Part shown: piece after piece, positions 61,078 through 64,000 of the stretch
How positions within the stretch are numbered: the first letter of the stretch is position 1
How the letters are laid out: each line of letters opens with the position of its first letter
Assembly (NCBI GenBank): GCA_024233435.1
Contig: JACKPQ010000001.1
Span: forward strand, 372,001 to 436,000
Direction: 5' to 3'
DNA: 64,000 nucleotides
From: Chlamydiales bacterium
GTDB lineage: Bacteria > Chlamydiota > Chlamydiia > Chlamydiales > JACKPQ01
The notes under the pieces: model-generated
Database searches by the model: none
What the model saw: the letters and a program-made list of their open reading frames with translations, nothing else
Told to the model about the DNA's origin: nothing
Program-made: the position numbers and the translations under genes

Positions 61078-61236
61078 CTATTTCGATTCTTTGTACTGCA
61101 CGTGACGGCGCAAAGTTGGATCGTACTTGCGGCGCTCCATGCGGTCTGGGTTTTTTTTCTTATTTTTGCGAGTCCAGTAGCAATGTGTGCTTTCTGAACT
61201 TTTTAGTTTAACTGCTTCTGTTACTTTCTTAGCCAT
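61078..61236 (-). CDS. rpmG: 50S ribosomal protein L33
   Basis: A 52-aa basic ribosomal protein: MAKKVTEAVKLKSSESTHCY followed by WTRKNKKKNPDRMERRKYDP, the L33 pattern. It carries a single Cys, so is the zinc-independent (C-minus) form. Sits 6 nt ahead of the Lol permease gene. Too short for routine ORF lists but certain. Confidence 0.97.
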   Translation of the reverse strand: MAKKVTEAVKLKSSESTHCYWTRKNKKKNPDRMERRKYDPTLRRHVQYKESK

Positions 61237-61264
61237 TTGAAAAATCCTTTTCGCCCATCATACA

Positions 61265-62257
61265 TTAAAATGGAATTCGTGGCAAGGCCTCGAGTTCAAA
61301 AGAATCAGCACCTTGTTTTTGATAGACATGATAGCCTAGACCAGCAATCATTGCAGCATTATCCAAAGAGAGTTGATGGGGTGGAAAATGCACTCCTTCA
61401 ATATTAAATAATTTCCTTAACGCCTTATTCGAAGTTACTCCGCCGCCAAAGTAGATTTCGCTTAGGCCAAGTTCTGTTTTCGCTTTCATTGTTTTATCAA
61501 ATATATCAGAAAAAGCGGCCCTTTGAAAACTTGCGGCAAGGTCACAGCGCTCCTGCTCATCAAGCTGAATGGGGTCTCCTTTTTTTGAGCCTTGGCCTTT
61601 TAACGTATAAAGAACGTTCGTTTTTAAGCCGCTGAAGGAAAAAGCAAAGGGGTTTGTTTTAACGGTCCCAGCTTTTAGATCAAAGCGGTTAGGATCGCCT
61701 TTTAGGGCGAGCTTTTCAACCTCAGGGCCGCCAGGATAGGGGAGATCAAGCAGCGAGGCGACCTTATCAAAGGCCTCACCAATAGCATCATCAACTGTAG
61801 AGCCAATCTGACGATAGTTTCCTAATCCATTAATTTCCAATAAATTAGTGTGCCCGCCTGATAGCACAACGCCTAATGCAGGGAATTGAGGGTCGTGATC
61901 CATCATGGCCGCATATAGGTGAGCTTCGACGTGATTAACCCCTATAAGCGGAACATCCCAAGCTAAGCTTAAGGTTTTAGCCGTGTGTATTCCTATTAAT
62001 AGAGCTCCTAAAAGACCTGGTCCTCGTGCTACAGCAATTAAATCAATTTTTTCGAGTCCAGAGTCTTTTAAACATCTATCTATAAGGGGGATAAGGATGT
62101 CGATATGGCGTCTGCAAGCCAATTCAGGAAAAACACCCCCATACTGGCTATGTAAATCACATTGAGAGGCCACAAAATGAGACAAGATCTCTTTGCCATC
62201 TCGAACAATTGAGACTGCCGTCTCATCACATGTGGTTTCAATCCCTAAAACATCCAT
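61265..62257 (-). CDS. tsaD: tRNA N6-threonylcarbamoyladenosine transferase TsaD
   Basis: Transfers threonylcarbamoyl to A37 of ANN-decoding tRNAs with TsaB/TsaE. About 330 aa. VLGIETTCDETAVSIV at the N-terminus, metal-binding HVEAH in GVNHVEAHLYA, SGGHTNLLEI, GEAFDKVASLL, LDNAAMIAGLG. The start at 62257 fits the family; ATGs at 62269 and 62311 are alternatives. Confidence 0.95.
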   Translation of the reverse strand: MDVLGIETTCDETAVSIVRDGKEILSHFVASQCDLHSQYGGVFPELACRRHIDILIPLIDRCLKDSGLEKIDLIAVARGPGLLGALLIGIHTAKTLSLAWDVPLIGVNHVEAHLYAAMMDHDPQFPALGVVLSGGHTNLLEINGLGNYRQIGSTVDDAIGEAFDKVASLLDLPYPGGPEVEKLALKGDPNRFDLKAGTVKTNPFAFSFSGLKTNVLYTLKGQGSKKGDPIQLDEQERCDLAASFQRAAFSDIFDKTMKAKTELGLSEIYFGGGVTSNKALRKLFNIEGVHFPPHQLSLDNAAMIAGLGYHVYQKQGADSFELEALPRIPF

Positions 62258-62388
62258 GAGCTCAATCATATCACAACTTCTAATATATTGCAAACAACTA
62301 AAGATAAACAATTAAAATTAATAATTAACAATAAATAAAAAATATGATATAATTAAAACTGTAAAAACAAATAAACAAGGCTAATAAT

Positions 62389-62616
62389 ATGGATGCTGTA
62401 AATTTTATCCCAATAAGCAATGACACACCTTTCACGAGTTCGAAAACATCTGATTCGCTCCTAAGCAGAATCAGTCAGCTTGTAAAAGAACTTATGAGCA
62501 AAATCCACCTCTTTCTTAATAAAGAATCGGAGGAGATTAAGGATTTTCGCAAGATGTATGATCTTCCAATGAGTGTAGATATCGTCCACTTGCAGTCTAT
62601 AGTAGCCAACACTTAA
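62389..62616 (+). CDS. Small hypothetical protein (75 aa)
   Basis: A 75-aa protein of no recognised family, with an unstructured Ser/Thr-rich N-terminus and a helical stretch (LLSRISQLVKELMSKIHLFL). AAGG lies about 8 nt before the ATG, and a long AT-rich leader precedes it, as for other accessory genes here. It could be a truncated relative of a longer host-directed protein. Converges on pgl, overlapping it by 4 nt. Confidence 0.5.
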   Translation: MDAVNFIPISNDTPFTSSKTSDSLLSRISQLVKELMSKIHLFLNKESEEIKDFRKMYDLPMSVDIVHLQSIVANT

Positions 62617-63326
62617 ACTTTTCCCCAAGCGTCTGTGTCGCAAATCCACAGTGCCCTGCGCCCGTCTCTCCCCACTCGGCCCGCAGGGTATTTTTCTGCC
62701 CTGCGCAGAACCTGTCTGATCATCGATTTCTTTTCTTTCCCAAAAACATAGAAAACGATACCGCGTGCCGAATTGATGTAGGGGATAGTGAGGGTAAGAC
62801 GCCAGCTCTTTTTCTGAGGCACGTAGTTAGCAACAACGGATTTTTCATCTTCGTCTAGCGCTTCAGTATCCGGAAATAGGGAAGCTGTGTGGCCATCATC
62901 TCCCATGCCTAAAAGGATTAAATCCATCATCTGTGGCAGGACTTTTGCATAGCGCTCTGCGGCCTCTTCAGGGTCGAGCTCACCTTCCATGCGATGAATC
63001 TGCTCTTTTGGAATAGGCAGCCTGTCAAAGCCAGCATCCATGGTCATCTTGTAGTTGCTCTCGCTATCGGTTGGTGGCACGCACCGCTCATCGCTCCAAT
63101 AAAGATGGACCTTTTCCCAGTTGACTTTGTCTGCAAAATGGTCTGATGTAAGAATGTGATAAATGGCTTTTGGGGTTGAGCCGCCTGAGAGGGCAACGTG
63201 AAAAGCTCCGCGATCTTCGATGCACTGGCTCGCGCAACGAATAAAATGTTCAACGCAAAAAGCAAGGGCAATAGGGCGCCTTCCAGGGACGGCTAGATCT
63301 CGGCGTTCATCAAATTGTTTCAGCAT
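62613..63326 (-). CDS. pgl: 6-phosphogluconolactonase
   Basis: Hydrolyses 6-phosphogluconolactone in the oxidative pentose-phosphate pathway. 237 aa. FHVALSGGSTPKAIYHIL, VHLYWSDERCVPPTDSESNY and LILLGMGDDGHTASLFP, together diagnostic of Pgl (DevB type). Overlaps opcA by 7 nt. Together they suggest that zwf lies just beyond the window, as zwf-pgl do in C. trachomatis. Confidence 0.95.
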   Translation of the reverse strand: MLKQFDERRDLAVPGRRPIALAFCVEHFIRCASQCIEDRGAFHVALSGGSTPKAIYHILTSDHFADKVNWEKVHLYWSDERCVPPTDSESNYKMTMDAGFDRLPIPKEQIHRMEGELDPEEAAERYAKVLPQMMDLILLGMGDDGHTASLFPDTEALDEDEKSVVANYVPQKKSWRLTLTIPYINSARGIVFYVFGKEKKSMIRQVLRRAEKYPAGRVGRDGRRALWICDTDAWGKV

Positions 63327-64000
63327 GGTAATCCTTCTTGAGTACGAGCAAGGAGCTCAAGCGTTTTAAAAAAATGCTCGCTGGTGCCCTGATGGCAGAT
63401 CTCATTAACAAGGGACTGGCCCGACTCGTACTTGGCAAACATGAAATAGGTAGGCAGGCTGCAGAGCTCTTTTGTCGAATGCTGAATCACGATTTGGTGA
63501 GCAGCTTCAGGGCTGCGCTGCAAAAGTAGATGATCCCCATCTTTTGCTGATAATTCAAGCGTGACAATGCGTCCTGGGGCGAGTTGCTCAAAATTAACTG
63601 GCTCTAATGTGATTTCACAGGTGTCATAGATCAATGTTTTGCATCGATCATCTGTGTGCAGGCTCTTTAATTTCCAGTTCAGGCAAGAGGCAATCCACGC
63701 CTGAAGATAAAGCGCTTGGATGCGCGTATGAGAAAAATAGGGCGTTGTATGGCTGTTGTAGGTGATGTGGATTTTATGCGTTTGCCTCAAAACGCTAAGT
63801 CTATCAGGAGTGCGGTAAAGATTTGAAAGGGCAACGCGCCACCCTTCTATGCGCGCCCAATTTAGATCAGCAATCGGCTTACTAGGTGTTGAAAGAGCAC
63901 CTTTAGCAAAACGGTTCAAATCATCGCAGCTTTCAGAGTCATAAATGATGCGGGTAGCAAGCTTTTGCAATTGATTGGCAATTGGATCATCTTGCGTTGG
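63320..64000 (-). CDS. Glucose-6-phosphate dehydrogenase assembly protein OpcA (3' part)
   Basis: The frame is open to the window's right edge, so the start is outside. DLNWARIEGWRVALSNLY, then TRIQALYLQAWIASCLNWKL, matches the C-terminal OpcA pattern (WxRL-xxWR and AWLAxRLxW). OpcA allosterically activates G6PDH, known in cyanobacteria and actinobacteria. Its position beside pgl supports the assignment. I cannot see the N-terminal half. Confidence 0.8.
   Translation of the reverse strand, partial: PTQDDPIANQLQKLATRIIYDSESCDDLNRFAKGALSTPSKPIADLNWARIEGWRVALSNLYRTPDRLSVLRQTHKIHITYNSHTTPYFSHTRIQALYLQAWIASCLNWKLKSLHTDDRCKTLIYDTCEITLEPVNFEQLAPGRIVTLELSAKDGDHLLLQRSPEAAHQIVIQHSTKELCSLPTYFMFAKYESGQSLVNEICHQGTSEHFFKTLELLARTQEGLPC

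Noticed and set aside
1..64000. tRNA, rRNA and riboswitch genes
   Set aside because: The intergenic stretches were read for cloverleaf-like or rRNA sequence and for obvious aptamer motifs; nothing convincing was seen, though a covariance-model search would be needed to exclude small RNAs.

Overview
The window comes from a chromosome of the phylum Chlamydiae, most likely an environmental (amoeba-associated, Waddlia- or Parachlamydia-like) lineage rather than Chlamydia itself. Three things point there. First, several gene blocks match ones I recall from Chlamydia trachomatis: uvrA-pyk, tpiA-xseA-xseB-dxs, lpxL/htrB-ybbR-cdaA next to cydAB, maf, and lolC-lolD-rpmG. Second, it carries small proteins typical of Chlamydiae/Verrucomicrobia, such as a 52-aa small basic protein. 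Third, it has a large complement of eukaryote-like repeat proteins (ankyrin, LRR, HEAT) and low-complexity acidic proteins that environmental chlamydiae use as candidate host-directed factors. The genus assignment is inference; no database search was possible.

Layout. 1-6 kb: the 5' part of uvrA, an AAA-ATPase/nuclease-like accessory gene overlapping its start, a DUF1328 microprotein and an extended pyruvate kinase. 5.8-16.5 kb: an accessory region with an acidic hypothetical protein, membrane proteins, a secreted phospholipase D in an operon with two paralogous secreted proteins carrying a GYHGS motif, a Ppx/GppA phosphatase with an unusual N-terminal domain, an ankyrin protein with a short tandem paralogue, and a membrane-anchored LRR-like protein. 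16.6-23.9 kb: envelope and signalling genes (rsmE, lpxL-like, waaG-like, cdaR/ybbR, cdaA) divergent from cydAB. 23.9-28.5 kb: a second accessory segment with a Fic-family gene behind an array of 10-bp repeats, small hypothetical genes, a frameshifted membrane gene, and a likely integrated island bounded by two copies of the nadK 3' end with a XerD fragment. 28.4-38.9 kb: housekeeping genes (nadK-dxs-xseB-xseA, tpiA-secG-def, lptD-like, HEAT protein, maf). 38.9-50.8 kb: two hypothetical genes, a DUF3604 protein, corC-like, ybeY, two small basic proteins, holC-like, two DUF502 proteins, rnr and a sulfatase-LRR fusion. 50.8-64 kb: HAD phosphatase, apbE, folD, a decayed DUF4143 ATPase split by a MITE, suhB, SemiSWEET-thiamine pyrophosphokinase, mreD-like, galE, ispA-like, ugd, lolD-lolC, rpmG, tsaD, pgl and opcA.

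Most housekeeping genes sit in tight operons with 4-nt ATGA overlaps, and four genes too short for routine ORF calling were recovered beside them, plus rpmG. The accessory genes instead have AT-rich upstream regions of 100-200 bp. The strongest unexplained signals are the nadK-end duplication around the XerD fragment, the repeat array in front of the Fic gene, the GYHGS paralogue pair (possible ADP-ribosyltransferases), the sulfatase-LRR fusion, ybeY lacking a normal start codon, and two small hairpin or MITE-like element families. No rRNA, tRNA or CRISPR array was seen.
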